Shown here one piece after another: positions 38,502 through 47,535 of a stretch of 64,000 nucleotides of DNA (position 1 is the first letter of the stretch; each line of letters opens with the position of its first letter). A program made the position numbers and the translations under genes. Source of the stretch: Alteromonas confluentis. Its GTDB lineage: Bacteria; Pseudomonadota; Gammaproteobacteria; Enterobacterales; Alteromonadaceae. Below the pieces are notes generated by a model. The model did not search any database. It worked only from the letters and a program-made list of their open reading frames with translations, and was not told the DNA's origin. Location: positions 124,001 through 188,000 of the forward strand of contig NZ_MDHN01000041.1 of assembly GCF_001757105.1 (NCBI RefSeq), in the 5' to 3' direction.

Positions 38502-38616
38502 AAAGTCTCTCCTACACTCTCAGTCCAGCAGAGCTGGCTGCCGGAACTACCGGCGATTACAAATAGTAGTCACCAAAACCTGAGGGGTAATTGATGAACT
38601 GGCTCTCTCAGTAGTG

Positions 38617-38643
38617 TTATCGACTTAGACTTTAATCCCTTTA
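38617..38643 (-). promoter_or_regulatory. Sigma-28 (FliA) promoter of flagellin copy 3
   Basis: Minus-strand reading TAAAGGGA, 11 bases, GTCGATAA. It lies about 115 bp upstream of the ATG; the leader contains a GCCGG/CCGGC hairpin near 38540-38554. Confidence 0.8.
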
Positions 38644-38728
38644 ATATAAATCACTAAAAATTGCCGTGGAGCGGCAGACTGTTGCCGCCTATACTTGGTT
38701 AACATATTGGTTTTATGAAAATTTTGAT

Positions 38729-39700
38729 ATGAGAAATATTTTACAAATCCATCAGCTTAAGTACGTTTCACCTCTTGCTGCTCACTGTGCTTTTACCGAT
38801 TTAATCGCGCTGGATGATGGTTTTTTATGCTGTTACCGTCGTGCGACCAATCATGTGAGTGGCGACGGCAGCATTGATGTAGTGAAACTAAATGAAAACG
38901 GCAAACGCCTTTTCCGGCAAACACTCAGTTTCCCGCAGACAGACTTGCGCGATCCCAAACTGTCTGTCGACGATAATGGGAAAATTTGGCTAATAGCCTA
39001 CTGTCGCCAAGTTGAAAATGACGGCTCGACGATAAAAACGTCTATGTTGAGTTGGTTTTCAGACAATGGCAGATATTGGTCATCACCGAACCGGTTTGGC
39101 GAACATGGTTGGTGGTTGTGGCGCATTGCCTGGCACAAGAATACGGCGCTGGGACTGGCTTATAATCGTAAAGCGGATCGACTGGACTTATTTCAGGGCC
39201 ATCCGCAACGCCGATTTTACCGGCATCCGGTTGCCGCTCTTAGTTTGGAAAGAGACGGATTGGGCTATCCGAATGAAAGTGATTTGGTTATTGATAATCG
39301 CGGCGAAATAAACGCCCTTGTTCGTCGCGATGCCGATTCATTCAGTGCCCAGTTTGGCATCAGTAAACCGCCCTATCATCGTTGGCAGTGGCAGGATCTT
39401 GGTGAGTACATTGGTGGCCCTGCCATGTTGCCGCTCGGCCAAGAACACTTTTTGGTGGCAGGCAGGAAATGGACTGGTGACACTTTTGTCACCCAAATAT
39501 GGTTATTGAATAAGTCTTATGTGCAATTAAGCGAGTGTCTCACATTGCCCAGCGCCGGCGACAATAGCTACCCCGGACTGGTATTACAGGGAGACAACCT
39601 GTTTATCAGCTATTATTCAAGCCATCAGGACAATCAAACACGGGTCTACTTCGCTCACATCACCGGAGTAGAGACATTAGCCAATATAATCAAACAGTGA
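38729..39700 (+). CDS. Sialidase-like beta-propeller protein
   Basis: Protein of 323 residues from ATG 38729 (MRNILQIHQLKYVSPLAAHC); a GTG at 38666 would add 21 residues. No signal peptide is seen. The repeats fit the sialidase (BNR/Asp-box) fold: DLRDPKLSVDDNGKIWLIAY with a DPK-like first strand, the Asp-box-like FSDNGRYW, YPNESDLVIDNRGEI, GGPAMLPLGQEHFLVAGR and NSYPGLVLQGDNLFISYYSS with the late conserved Tyr region. It lies on the opposite strand between flagellin copy 3 and flgL and overlaps the end of flgL by 24 bp. Whether it cleaves nonulosonates or only binds a glycan is unknown. Confidence 0.75.
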   Translation: MRNILQIHQLKYVSPLAAHCAFTDLIALDDGFLCCYRRATNHVSGDGSIDVVKLNENGKRLFRQTLSFPQTDLRDPKLSVDDNGKIWLIAYCRQVENDGSTIKTSMLSWFSDNGRYWSSPNRFGEHGWWLWRIAWHKNTALGLAYNRKADRLDLFQGHPQRRFYRHPVAALSLERDGLGYPNESDLVIDNRGEINALVRRDADSFSAQFGISKPPYHRWQWQDLGEYIGGPAMLPLGQEHFLVAGRKWTGDTFVTQIWLLNKSYVQLSECLTLPSAGDNSYPGLVLQGDNLFISYYSSHQDNQTRVYFAHITGVETLANIIKQ

Positions 39701-40906
39701 AAGGCCGGATACTCTTGGGAAGGTTGCCAGAGCGGCGCTTAATGCCGCTTCTTGCTTAGCAAATTCCGTTGAGGCTTCAGCGTAATCGGTCTCAACAATG
39801 TTCGCTTTAGCATCTTTGGCGGTAAGTTCTAAATCAAGATTGGTTTCGTAGATAGACTCAGCAATATTTAGCCTGCCCCCGAGAGAAGAACGCTCCAGAT
39901 TGATGGTTTCCATGCCATTATCCAACCCAACCAAAGCATCGGCCAGCGCACTTTCCAATGCATCACCATTTAACGAATCGTCCATGAGTTGGTTTGCAAT
40001 GTCATTTAAGGTTTCAGCAACGTTCTTCTTTTCTGGAGTATTCAGTGAAAAGTCTACGGTTTCCCCTACCGTAGCATTAACCGTAAAAGTCATTCCTTTA
40101 ATGGTAAACGGCTCGCCAGATGTAAAATCAACGGCGCCAACAACGGCAGAGGTACCTAAATTAGTGAGCTGCACCTGGCCCGAGCCCAACACCTCTAACT
40201 GATAATTATTGTTAGCCGGTGTTACGGCATCATAGTTATTGTCGAAGAACTGATCGAAGGTACCCTGCTCTGCCACTTTGGCCGTAGTTACGTTTGCCCC
40301 CGCACTTGAACCTGTCACTGAGAAGTTATGACGAGCAAAAACGTTCTCGAACACTTCCAGTCCCGACGAACTGCGCTGAACAGTAACGCTATCAGAAAGC
40401 TTCACGGATGTGGTGCCTGAATCACCTGAGAATGTAATGGCGTTACCGGAGGCGGCCGGGTTAAATGTAAACGCTTGCTGCTGTGATTGATAACCCGCAA
40501 AGATAAAATTGCCCGAGGCATCCTGGGTGTTCATCAAATCCAGCACTTCGTTGCGGATTTGCTCCAACTCTTTGCCGATGGCCCCTTGGTCTTCCTCAGA
40601 TAATATACCGTTGCCCGCCTGTACCACCAGCGTTCTGGCGCGACGAAGCGACTCCGACATATTGTTGAGTACGGCTTCCTGCTCTTCTAATGCGTTGGTA
40701 AGTAAATCGTTGTTACGTTGATACTGCGTGATTTTATCGAGTTGCTCAGTAAGTCGCACCACACTGGCTGCGCCAACGGGGTCATCACTGGGTCGATTTA
40801 ATTTTTTGCCCGTGGACAGCGATTCCTGGGTTGCCGTGAGTTGCTTTTGATTTTCCATGATCGCACGGATGTTTTGATCATAAATCTGATTGGTAGAAAT
40901 ACGCAT
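39677..40906 (-). CDS. flgL: Hook-filament junction protein FlgL (HAP3)
   Basis: FlgL joins the hook to the filament. The 409 residues have a flagellin-like N-terminus (MRISTNQIYDQNIRAIMENQ; LSTGKKLNRPSDDPVGAASV) and C-terminus (NIVETDYAEASTEFAKQEAA). It follows flgK by 8 nt. The 3' end overlaps the convergent sialidase-like gene. Confidence 0.95.
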   Translation of the reverse strand: MRISTNQIYDQNIRAIMENQKQLTATQESLSTGKKLNRPSDDPVGAASVVRLTEQLDKITQYQRNNDLLTNALEEQEAVLNNMSESLRRARTLVVQAGNGILSEEDQGAIGKELEQIRNEVLDLMNTQDASGNFIFAGYQSQQQAFTFNPAASGNAITFSGDSGTTSVKLSDSVTVQRSSSGLEVFENVFARHNFSVTGSSAGANVTTAKVAEQGTFDQFFDNNYDAVTPANNNYQLEVLGSGQVQLTNLGTSAVVGAVDFTSGEPFTIKGMTFTVNATVGETVDFSLNTPEKKNVAETLNDIANQLMDDSLNGDALESALADALVGLDNGMETINLERSSLGGRLNIAESIYETNLDLELTAKDAKANIVETDYAEASTEFAKQEAALSAALATFPRVSGLSLFDYIG

Positions 40907-40914
40907 TTTTTACA

Positions 40915-43038
40915 CTACCTCACTACCGACAAAATCGTATCGAATAAATCTTGTGCCGTTGTCAGGATCCTTGCCGCTGCAGCGTAAGATTGCTGATAAC
41001 GCACCAGGTTTGCCGCTTCTTCATCGAGACTAACGCCAGAAACGGAATCAAACCAGGTTTCAGACTGTACTTTCATGGCTTCGGCAGCTTCCAAAGAAAT
41101 TTCTGCCGTGGCAGTTTTTTCCCCCACCCGACCAATCAAAGACGAATAAGCATCATGGAATGTCCGGGTTTTGTTACTGCTGTCGGCACTTAATTGAACC
41201 AAGCCTTCCCGTTGCAATCCGGCCAATACTTCCGCGTTGGTGTTGTCTGCCACACCATCTGTATTATAGGTGAGGTTGAAGCTATCGCCAGGTACGGGTA
41301 CGCCTGACAAACTCACATCATAACCCGGGTAATCATCAAGTGCACTGAACGCTGCCGGCCATGCTGGACCGCTACCCGTCGCTTCCGCCTGAGCCAAAAG
41401 GTTATCGTAATCTGTAACGCCTGACACATTGGTGATAACCGCGCCAGCGGCATCAAGAACCTGAAAATCCGATGCCGACGTGAATACAATTTGCGCGGGT
41501 GCACCAACCGTACCGCCTGGCGCGTTGGCAGCATTATGAATACCGCCCGCACCATTAAATGCGGACGCCTCACTACCAAGCGCGGCGTCCACCACGGTAT
41601 TAGACACGGTGACTTGTTTAACCTGTGCATCACCTAAGTTGGCTAAACTGGCTTCAGCACGTATTGGGGCTGCAAACGCCAGATCTTCAGGACGTTCGGT
41701 GACAAGCGCGATATCAGAAGCCACATACTTGGTGGGCTGGATCAGAAATTCATTCCCCACACTGTGTCCGGACGCAGACTGAAACTCAATTTGAATGCCA
41801 CCAGGCAAGTCGTTATAGCCGGCATTAATGGCTATAGACGGGAAGATGGCATCACTGCCGTCAGCCAGCTTTTTCGGCGTACCGTCGCTGTTGATCATGG
41901 TGAGGGTGACAGAAGTGGGATAACCACTACCATTTACCGCATCAACGGTAATTTTATAATCGGCATCGGTAATGTCGCTGCCCTGCCCCGGAATGATTCG
42001 GCCACTAACGGGCAAATTATCAGGCGTACCGGTGTAGTTCAGTCCGGTAAACTCGGGAATAGCAAAAATATCACCACCGAGCTGAAGATCTAAATCCATT
42101 CCCAATTTATTTTGAGAGTTAACAGCATCAGCCATCGCCAGGGCTATTTGCCCTACATCCCGCTGGGCTGGACCCAAAATTTCATCGCGAAAACGAAAAA
42201 GCCCGCCCAACGAACCACCTACAGAAGCTTCGTTGATGTTTATCGCCGTTTCGGATTTGGTTTGAGAATTGAAATGGGTAGCCAACTGCAATTCTTTGAA
42301 ATTAAGATCGGCGTCGTTCCCCAGCTCAAATACGTTGAAGTCACCATTCTCAAGAACCAGTGATTCGCCAGAGGATAGGTTAATTACCGAAGCGCCAAAT
42401 TGATTTTCTCGCACCTCGATGGACATGAGTTCCGCGAGTTCGTTTATGGCCTTGTCACGTTCGTTTAGCAGTGCGCTTGGCTCAGAGTTACTGCCACCTT
42501 TCGCAGTGACAATGGCAACATTCAATTCACCGATATTTGTGATCAGGCTATTGGCGCGCTCAACCTGACTGGTAAATTCCAGATTCAGCTCTTCTTCTTT
42601 CGCTTCCATAAAGTCTGAAATGGAATTAAGCCGCGCCACCATGCTTGTTGCTTTACCTAGCACGGCCTCTCTGGACGCCAGATTTGTTGGGTCGTCAGAA
42701 GCGGTTTGTATGGCGGCAAAAAACTCGCTGAGCCCATTGGCAATAGAATTGGCTTCGCCGGCGAGCAAATTATCCAAAGACGCGGTTTTTTCAACGAAGG
42801 TTTCCAGCTCTCCCACCGAGGTAGTGTCACGACGCAGCTGATTTTGCGCAAAGATGCTGATAACCCGCTCGGTCGTTCCCCGACCAACGCCGCCCAGTGT
42901 CGTGCTTTCAAATACCGTTCTTTCTCGCACATAGCCTTCGGTATTCACGTTGGCAATATTGTTCGAGGTAGAGTTCAGTAGCTGACTACTGGCATTTACG
43001 CCGCTGGTAGCAATGTTGAAAAGATCAGCGCGAATCAT
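40915..43038 (-). CDS. flgK: Hook-associated protein FlgK (HAP1)
   Basis: FlgK is the first hook-filament junction protein. The 707 residues are longer than the enterobacterial 547 because of an enlarged central region. The rod/hook N-terminal motif (LLNSTSNNIANVNTEGYVRE) and C-terminal motif (EEAANLVRYQQSYAAAARIL) are present. It starts 18 nt after flgJ. Confidence 0.96.
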   Translation of the reverse strand: MIRADLFNIATSGVNASSQLLNSTSNNIANVNTEGYVRERTVFESTTLGGVGRGTTERVISIFAQNQLRRDTTSVGELETFVEKTASLDNLLAGEANSIANGLSEFFAAIQTASDDPTNLASREAVLGKATSMVARLNSISDFMEAKEEELNLEFTSQVERANSLITNIGELNVAIVTAKGGSNSEPSALLNERDKAINELAELMSIEVRENQFGASVINLSSGESLVLENGDFNVFELGNDADLNFKELQLATHFNSQTKSETAININEASVGGSLGGLFRFRDEILGPAQRDVGQIALAMADAVNSQNKLGMDLDLQLGGDIFAIPEFTGLNYTGTPDNLPVSGRIIPGQGSDITDADYKITVDAVNGSGYPTSVTLTMINSDGTPKKLADGSDAIFPSIAINAGYNDLPGGIQIEFQSASGHSVGNEFLIQPTKYVASDIALVTERPEDLAFAAPIRAEASLANLGDAQVKQVTVSNTVVDAALGSEASAFNGAGGIHNAANAPGGTVGAPAQIVFTSASDFQVLDAAGAVITNVSGVTDYDNLLAQAEATGSGPAWPAAFSALDDYPGYDVSLSGVPVPGDSFNLTYNTDGVADNTNAEVLAGLQREGLVQLSADSSNKTRTFHDAYSSLIGRVGEKTATAEISLEAAEAMKVQSETWFDSVSGVSLDEEAANLVRYQQSYAAAARILTTAQDLFDTILSVVR

Positions 43039-43056
43039 TTATCTGCACTCCGGTAA

Positions 43057-44010
43057 TTAAGGCTGGAAGCCCTGGACAATATCACTGCGATACACCGCCA
43101 TGACTTTTTCGGTATATTGGGGGTCGGTGGCATACCCGGCCTGCTGTAATTCAGAGAAATACTGCGACGTGTCAGCGCCCTTTTCTACGGCTTGCTGATA
43201 GCGGGGCTGAGAACGAATGAAGTTCACGTAGTCGGCCAGGCCGGCTTCCAGACTGTCGTACTGCCTGAATGCGGCCTTGCGACGCTCGGGCACACCATTG
43301 CTAAATTCAAGGGTATCTACCACCGCTTGCTCACCTTGCCATTGACGATTCGCTTTAATGCCGAAAAGGTTGTGGGTGCTATTTCCTTCCTGATCGTGAA
43401 TAACAAACTGCCCCCAACCAGTTTCCACCGCGGCTTGCGCGATAATGGCCTTAGCATCTGTGCCAAGCATCTCAGCCGCCTTTTCTGCATGGGGATACAA
43501 GGCTTCAACAAAACTTTCCTGGTTTTCAAACATGGCCGCCTTGTAGGCAGACTTTGTACCCTTCGACGCAGATTCCAATACCGCATCCTGTGCCTTGGTA
43601 ACAGACTCGGCGCGAGCCTGGTTTAAAGTTTCAATGTTGCCATCAGCCCTAATGGTGCTGGCTGGGCGATAATTCGGATCGAGTTGACCGAGCTGCTTAA
43701 CGATGAGATCCGCCAGACCAAGGCCGCCGTTGCTGGACAAATCAACGGCAAGCTGCTGATCATGCATATCACGGTAAAACTTCACTTGTTCCGAATTAAA
43801 TGGGCTGTCTTCATCGGCAAGCGCATCTTGCGCTTTACGCATGGACTTCAGCATCATCTGCACAAATATCGCTTCAAACTGCTGAGCAGCTTCTTGCAAC
43901 ACTTCACCGTTGCCACTTGCCATGGCTTCACGCAGGTTGTTCAACCCGCCAATGTCGTTCGCATTGCGGGCCATTTCCAATTGGCTACGTGAAGTGTTTT
44001 GCATGTCCAT
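43057..44010 (-). CDS. flgJ: Peptidoglycan hydrolase / rod cap FlgJ
   Basis: FlgJ is the rod cap and opens the peptidoglycan for the growing rod. The 317 residues combine the N-terminal rod-binding domain (EAAQQFEAIFVQMMLKSMRK; VDLSSNGGLGLADLIVKQL) with a C-terminal glucosaminidase (GH73) domain (IIAQAAVETGWGQFVI with the catalytic Glu; NLFGIKA; YVNFIRSQPRYQ). The ATG overlaps the flgI stop by one base. Confidence 0.95.
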   Translation of the reverse strand: MDMQNTSRSQLEMARNANDIGGLNNLREAMASGNGEVLQEAAQQFEAIFVQMMLKSMRKAQDALADEDSPFNSEQVKFYRDMHDQQLAVDLSSNGGLGLADLIVKQLGQLDPNYRPASTIRADGNIETLNQARAESVTKAQDAVLESASKGTKSAYKAAMFENQESFVEALYPHAEKAAEMLGTDAKAIIAQAAVETGWGQFVIHDQEGNSTHNLFGIKANRQWQGEQAVVDTLEFSNGVPERRKAAFRQYDSLEAGLADYVNFIRSQPRYQQAVEKGADTSQYFSELQQAGYATDPQYTEKVMAVYRSDIVQGFQP

Positions 44011-45122
44011 CAGATAATGACCAGTTCGCCACGCAGGGCACCGGCCTGCCTGAGTGCCTCAAGAATAGCCATCAAATCACCGGGGGCTGCGCCTACTTCA
44101 TTTACCGCGCGGACTAATTGATCCAGGGTAACGCCAGGCTGGAACTTGAACATTCTGCTGTCGGCCAGATCGACATCCACAATAGACTGTGTGGTGACGA
44201 CCGTATTGCCATCGGCCAGCGCATTAGGCTGAGACACTTGTTGATTTTCAGCAATAGTGACCGTTAAACCACCATGGGTAATAGCAGCGGGCAGTAAGCG
44301 AACGTCCTGACCAATAACAATGGTGCCAGTACGACTATTAATCACCACGCGTGCCGGTGCATCTGCGGGCTCGAAATCAAAATTCTCAAGTACCGCCAGA
44401 AAACCCACTCGTTGACCTACGTCACGGGGCGCCGACACACGCACTGATGCTGCATCGATAGGTGTGGCGATGGCATAGCCCTGTTCAGGCTGCGCGCCAA
44501 GGCGTTCGTTGATGGTATCAGCTAATCGCTTAGCCGTTGAAAAGTCGGGATAATGCAAATTGAGTGTTAGCGTGTCGCCGTTTGCGAAGCCGGACGGCAC
44601 GGTTTGCTCAACCATCGCGCCATTAGGAATTCTGCCAACAGTAGGCGTGTTCACCACAATCCGTGAACCGTCACCGCCCTGGGCACCAAAACCGCTTACC
44701 ACTAAGCTTCCCTGAGCCACCGCATACACTTTACCATCAACCCCTTTAAGGAACGTCTGTAGTAAGGTGCCGCCCTGCAGGCTACTTGCTTCACCCACTG
44801 ATGAAACGGTAACGTCAATCTTTTGTCCTGGTTTAATGAAAGCGGGTAGGTCGGCATGTACCGCCACGGCTGCCACATTCTTAATTTTAGGCTTGGTGTT
44901 CGGGTCGAGACTAATCCCAAAGTTGCTCAGCATGGTGCGGAAACTTTGTTCTGTGAACGGGCTTTGCTCACCAGTTCCCGGTAGACCCACAACCAATCCG
45001 TAGCCGATTAACTGGTTGCTACGCACCCCTTGAATGCTAGCCACGTCTTTAATACGTTGAGCACTGGCGATAACCGGCATGGCAGCCAGCAAAAAGGCTG
45101 TGAGGTAAGTCAAAAAACGCAT
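44010..45122 (-). CDS. flgI: Flagellar P-ring protein FlgI
   Basis: FlgI forms the periplasmic P ring. The 370 residues start with a Sec signal peptide ([20 protein letters not shown]) and continue with [20 protein letters not shown] and [20 protein letters not shown], and end with [20 protein letters not shown], all FlgI marks. Confidence 0.97.
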   Translation of the reverse strand: MRFLTYLTAFLLAAMPVIASAQRIKDVASIQGVRSNQLIGYGLVVGLPGTGEQSPFTEQSFRTMLSNFGISLDPNTKPKIKNVAAVAVHADLPAFIKPGQKIDVTVSSVGEASSLQGGTLLQTFLKGVDGKVYAVAQGSLVVSGFGAQGGDGSRIVVNTPTVGRIPNGAMVEQTVPSGFANGDTLTLNLHYPDFSTAKRLADTINERLGAQPEQGYAIATPIDAASVRVSAPRDVGQRVGFLAVLENFDFEPADAPARVVINSRTGTIVIGQDVRLLPAAITHGGLTVTIAENQQVSQPNALADGNTVVTTQSIVDVDLADSRMFKFQPGVTLDQLVRAVNEVGAAPGDLMAILEALRQAGALRGELVII

Positions 45123-45133
45123 ACCGGATACTC

Positions 45134-45814
45134 CTAGAAAGGCCAGATTTCAGATGAGAAGAAACGGGTAAGCCAACCCTTCTCTTGTGCCCGGGCAAAA
45201 CTGCCCGTGCCACTGTACTGAATGCGGGCGTTAGCGATACGGGTGGAAACAATTTCATTTTCCGGGCTAATGTCTGAAGGACGAATGATGCCGGTGAGGC
45301 GGATGTATTCATCCCCTTGATTCAGGGTTAACCACTTTTCACCGCGGATCACCAGATTTTGATTCGGCATAATGTCGACAACGGTAACAGAAATGGCACC
45401 TTGCAAACTGTTACTCTGATTCGCCTGGGCATTACCAGTGAAATCATTCGAGGCATTCAAACCAAGCTGAATAGATTCATTCCCGATATTGATGGGATTC
45501 CCCCCGAGACCGGTGATGGGCTGTACGTTCACACCCGTATTTTTCGCGGTGGTGGTGTCCGCGGTCTTTGATGCCGCCGTATTCTCACTTAGTGTTACCG
45601 TAATGATGTCGCCAACACGACGGGCGGTAACGTCAGAATACAGACTGTTCGCCATGTAAGGTCTGAACAGCGCGCCATCCTCAGTAATGTGCTCCTGAGG
45701 GATATCCGGGATCACCGGCGCAAAGGCCGGATCATTCGCCTGTACCGGTGGCTGCGGCGTACTGTTGCAACCAGCCAGTATCATACTAAGTGCGATAAAA
45801 CCAAGGATCCGCAT
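45134..45814 (-). CDS. flgH: Flagellar L-ring lipoprotein FlgH
   Basis: FlgH forms the outer-membrane L ring. The 226 residues start with a lipoprotein signal ending in the lipobox LAGC (Cys at about residue 16), followed by [20 protein letters not shown] and the C-terminal [19 protein letters not shown]. It lies 11 nt after flgG and 11 nt before flgI. Confidence 0.97.
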   Translation of the reverse strand: MRILGFIALSMILAGCNSTPQPPVQANDPAFAPVIPDIPQEHITEDGALFRPYMANSLYSDVTARRVGDIITVTLSENTAASKTADTTTAKNTGVNVQPITGLGGNPINIGNESIQLGLNASNDFTGNAQANQSNSLQGAISVTVVDIMPNQNLVIRGEKWLTLNQGDEYIRLTGIIRPSDISPENEIVSTRIANARIQYSGTGSFARAQEKGWLTRFFSSEIWPF

Positions 45815-45825
45815 AATGTCACCTG

Positions 45826-46614
45826 TTAAAGCTGCTGAATCACCTGACCAAGCATCTGGTCAACGGAGGAAATGACTTTTGAGTTCATCTCGTACAAACG
45901 CTGACTTTCAATCAGGTTCACTAGTTCTTCCGTGACGTTAACGTTGGAGGTTTCCAGCGTGCCTTGTGAGATTGTGCCTAGCCCCTGCAATCCGGGAACA
46001 CCTTGAATAGGAGCGCCACTCGAAGCGGTTTCCACAAACAAGTTTTGCCCGGTGGGTTGCAGGCCTGTAGGGTTAACAAAGTCTGAAATATTTAGCTGAC
46101 CTAAGACCTGTGCATCGGCCTGGCCACGAATAGTGGCAGATACCTCACCGTCCTGAGAAATGGTGATTTGCTGCGCATCTTCAGGCACTGCTATTTCAGG
46201 CTGCAATAAAAAGCCAGCGCCAGAGGTGACAATCTGGCCCTGATCGTTAAGCGTAAATTGACCGTTACGGGTATAAGCAATGGTGCCGTCAGGTTGCAGG
46301 ATTTCAAAATATCCACGCCCCTGAATGGACATGTCGAGAGCATTTTCAGTGGTGAGCATGTTCCCTTGGGTGTGCGCCTTCTGCGTGGCAACCACCTTGG
46401 AACCCGATCCCAACATGAGACCTGAAGGCATTTCCGTATCTGCAGACGAACGCCCGCCAGGTTGGTTTATATTCTGATAAAGTAAATCTTCAAAAATCGC
46501 ACGATCTTTTTTGAAGCCTACTGTCGAGGCGTTTGCCAGGTTATTGGATACCGTAGCAACGTCGGTTTGTGCGGCGTCTAGCCCAGTTTTACTTATCCAT
46601 AACGCAGGATGCAT
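45826..46614 (-). CDS. flgG: Distal rod protein FlgG
   Basis: FlgG builds the distal rod. The 262 residues show the rod signature (VATVSNNLANASTVGFKKDR), the FlgG insert (LYQNINQPGGRSS) and the C-terminal LIESQRLYEMNSKVISSVDQ. It follows flgF by 47 nt. Confidence 0.97.
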   Translation of the reverse strand: MHPALWISKTGLDAAQTDVATVSNNLANASTVGFKKDRAIFEDLLYQNINQPGGRSSADTEMPSGLMLGSGSKVVATQKAHTQGNMLTTENALDMSIQGRGYFEILQPDGTIAYTRNGQFTLNDQGQIVTSGAGFLLQPEIAVPEDAQQITISQDGEVSATIRGQADAQVLGQLNISDFVNPTGLQPTGQNLFVETASSGAPIQGVPGLQGLGTISQGTLETSNVNVTEELVNLIESQRLYEMNSKVISSVDQMLGQVIQQL

Positions 46615-46661
46615 ATCGACCTCCTGACCACTCGCATGTGCATGTGATCGTTAGTTAAAAA

Positions 46662-47405
46662 TTAAATAATACGAAGCAACTGATTGCCACGAGTTGAGAG
46701 TTCATCGGCTTGCTTCATCATCTTTACCTGCATCTCATAGTGACGCTGTAAGCTGATCATATTGACCATCTCATCTACTGCATTCACATTTGAGCCTTCA
46801 AGCATGCCAGTGCGCACCATTACATTCGGGTCCGCGTCTGCGGGAACGCCATCTTTGGTTCGGAACAATCCGTCATACCCTTTTTCCATATTGTCTAAAT
46901 CCGGGTTTACCAGTTTCAGACGACCCACTTCTTCAGATACGTTTTCTGGCGCGCCAACGGGGCGGGTAGAAATGGTTCCATCCATGGCAATATTCAGGTT
47001 ATCTAACGGCACCGGCAAAAAGATGGGGCCGTTATCGCCCACCACGATATTCCCATGCATATCTGTCAACATGCCGTCGGGGCCCAGCTGAAAACTACCG
47101 TCACGGCTATACGCTTCCTGACCATCAGCCGCCTGAACAGAGAACCAGCCGTCGCCTTGGATGGCTGCGTCAAGGTCACGGTTGGTCTGCACCATGGCGC
47201 CGGACTCATAGTTATGAGAAGGGCTTTCGGTCATGGAAAATACCCGAGTCGGCAAACCTTCGCCGTAGGCCGGCATTGCTCTTGCCTGTTCAAGCTGAGT
47301 CCGGAAACCCGTGGTCTGCGCATTCGCCAGATTATTGGCACGTACACCCGTAGCCAACAGGTCTTGTTTGGCGCCGCTTGCAGCGATATAGAGTAATTTA
47401 TCCAT
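46662..47405 (-). CDS. flgF: Proximal rod protein FlgF
   Basis: FlgF is a proximal rod component. The 247 residues begin MDKLLYIAASGAKQDLLATG and carry the rod motif RANNLANAQTTGFRTQLEQA and the C-terminal VNMISLQRHYEMQVKMMKQA. It heads its own transcription unit (flgFGHIJ and perhaps KL), since a terminator closes flgE and a sigma-54 site precedes flgF. Confidence 0.96.
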   Translation of the reverse strand: MDKLLYIAASGAKQDLLATGVRANNLANAQTTGFRTQLEQARAMPAYGEGLPTRVFSMTESPSHNYESGAMVQTNRDLDAAIQGDGWFSVQAADGQEAYSRDGSFQLGPDGMLTDMHGNIVVGDNGPIFLPVPLDNLNIAMDGTISTRPVGAPENVSEEVGRLKLVNPDLDNMEKGYDGLFRTKDGVPADADPNVMVRTGMLEGSNVNAVDEMVNMISLQRHYEMQVKMMKQADELSTRGNQLLRII

Positions 47406-47445
47406 GACTGACTTTTGACGTTCTGATTAACAATACCAAGGTGAT

Positions 47446-47462
47446 TGCAATTCAGATGCCAA
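47446..47462 (-). promoter_or_regulatory. Sigma-54 promoter of flgF operon
   Basis: Minus-strand reading TTGGCATC-TGAA-TTGCA with GG-N10-GC spacing. The predicted start is about 29 nt upstream of the flgF ATG. Confidence 0.78.
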
Positions 47463-47494
47463 AAGTAAATTGGCGTAAAGAGGTGATGATAGAT

Positions 47495-47521
47495 AGAAAA
47501 AAGGCCGGCGATGCCGGCCTT
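47495..47521 (-). terminator. Intrinsic terminator of flgE
   Basis: A perfect 9-bp stem (AAGGCCGGC / GCCGGCCTT, loop of three) runs into a U tract on the minus strand, shortly after the flgE stop. Confidence 0.88.
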
Positions 47522-47535
47522 CTAAGAGGTGTAAA

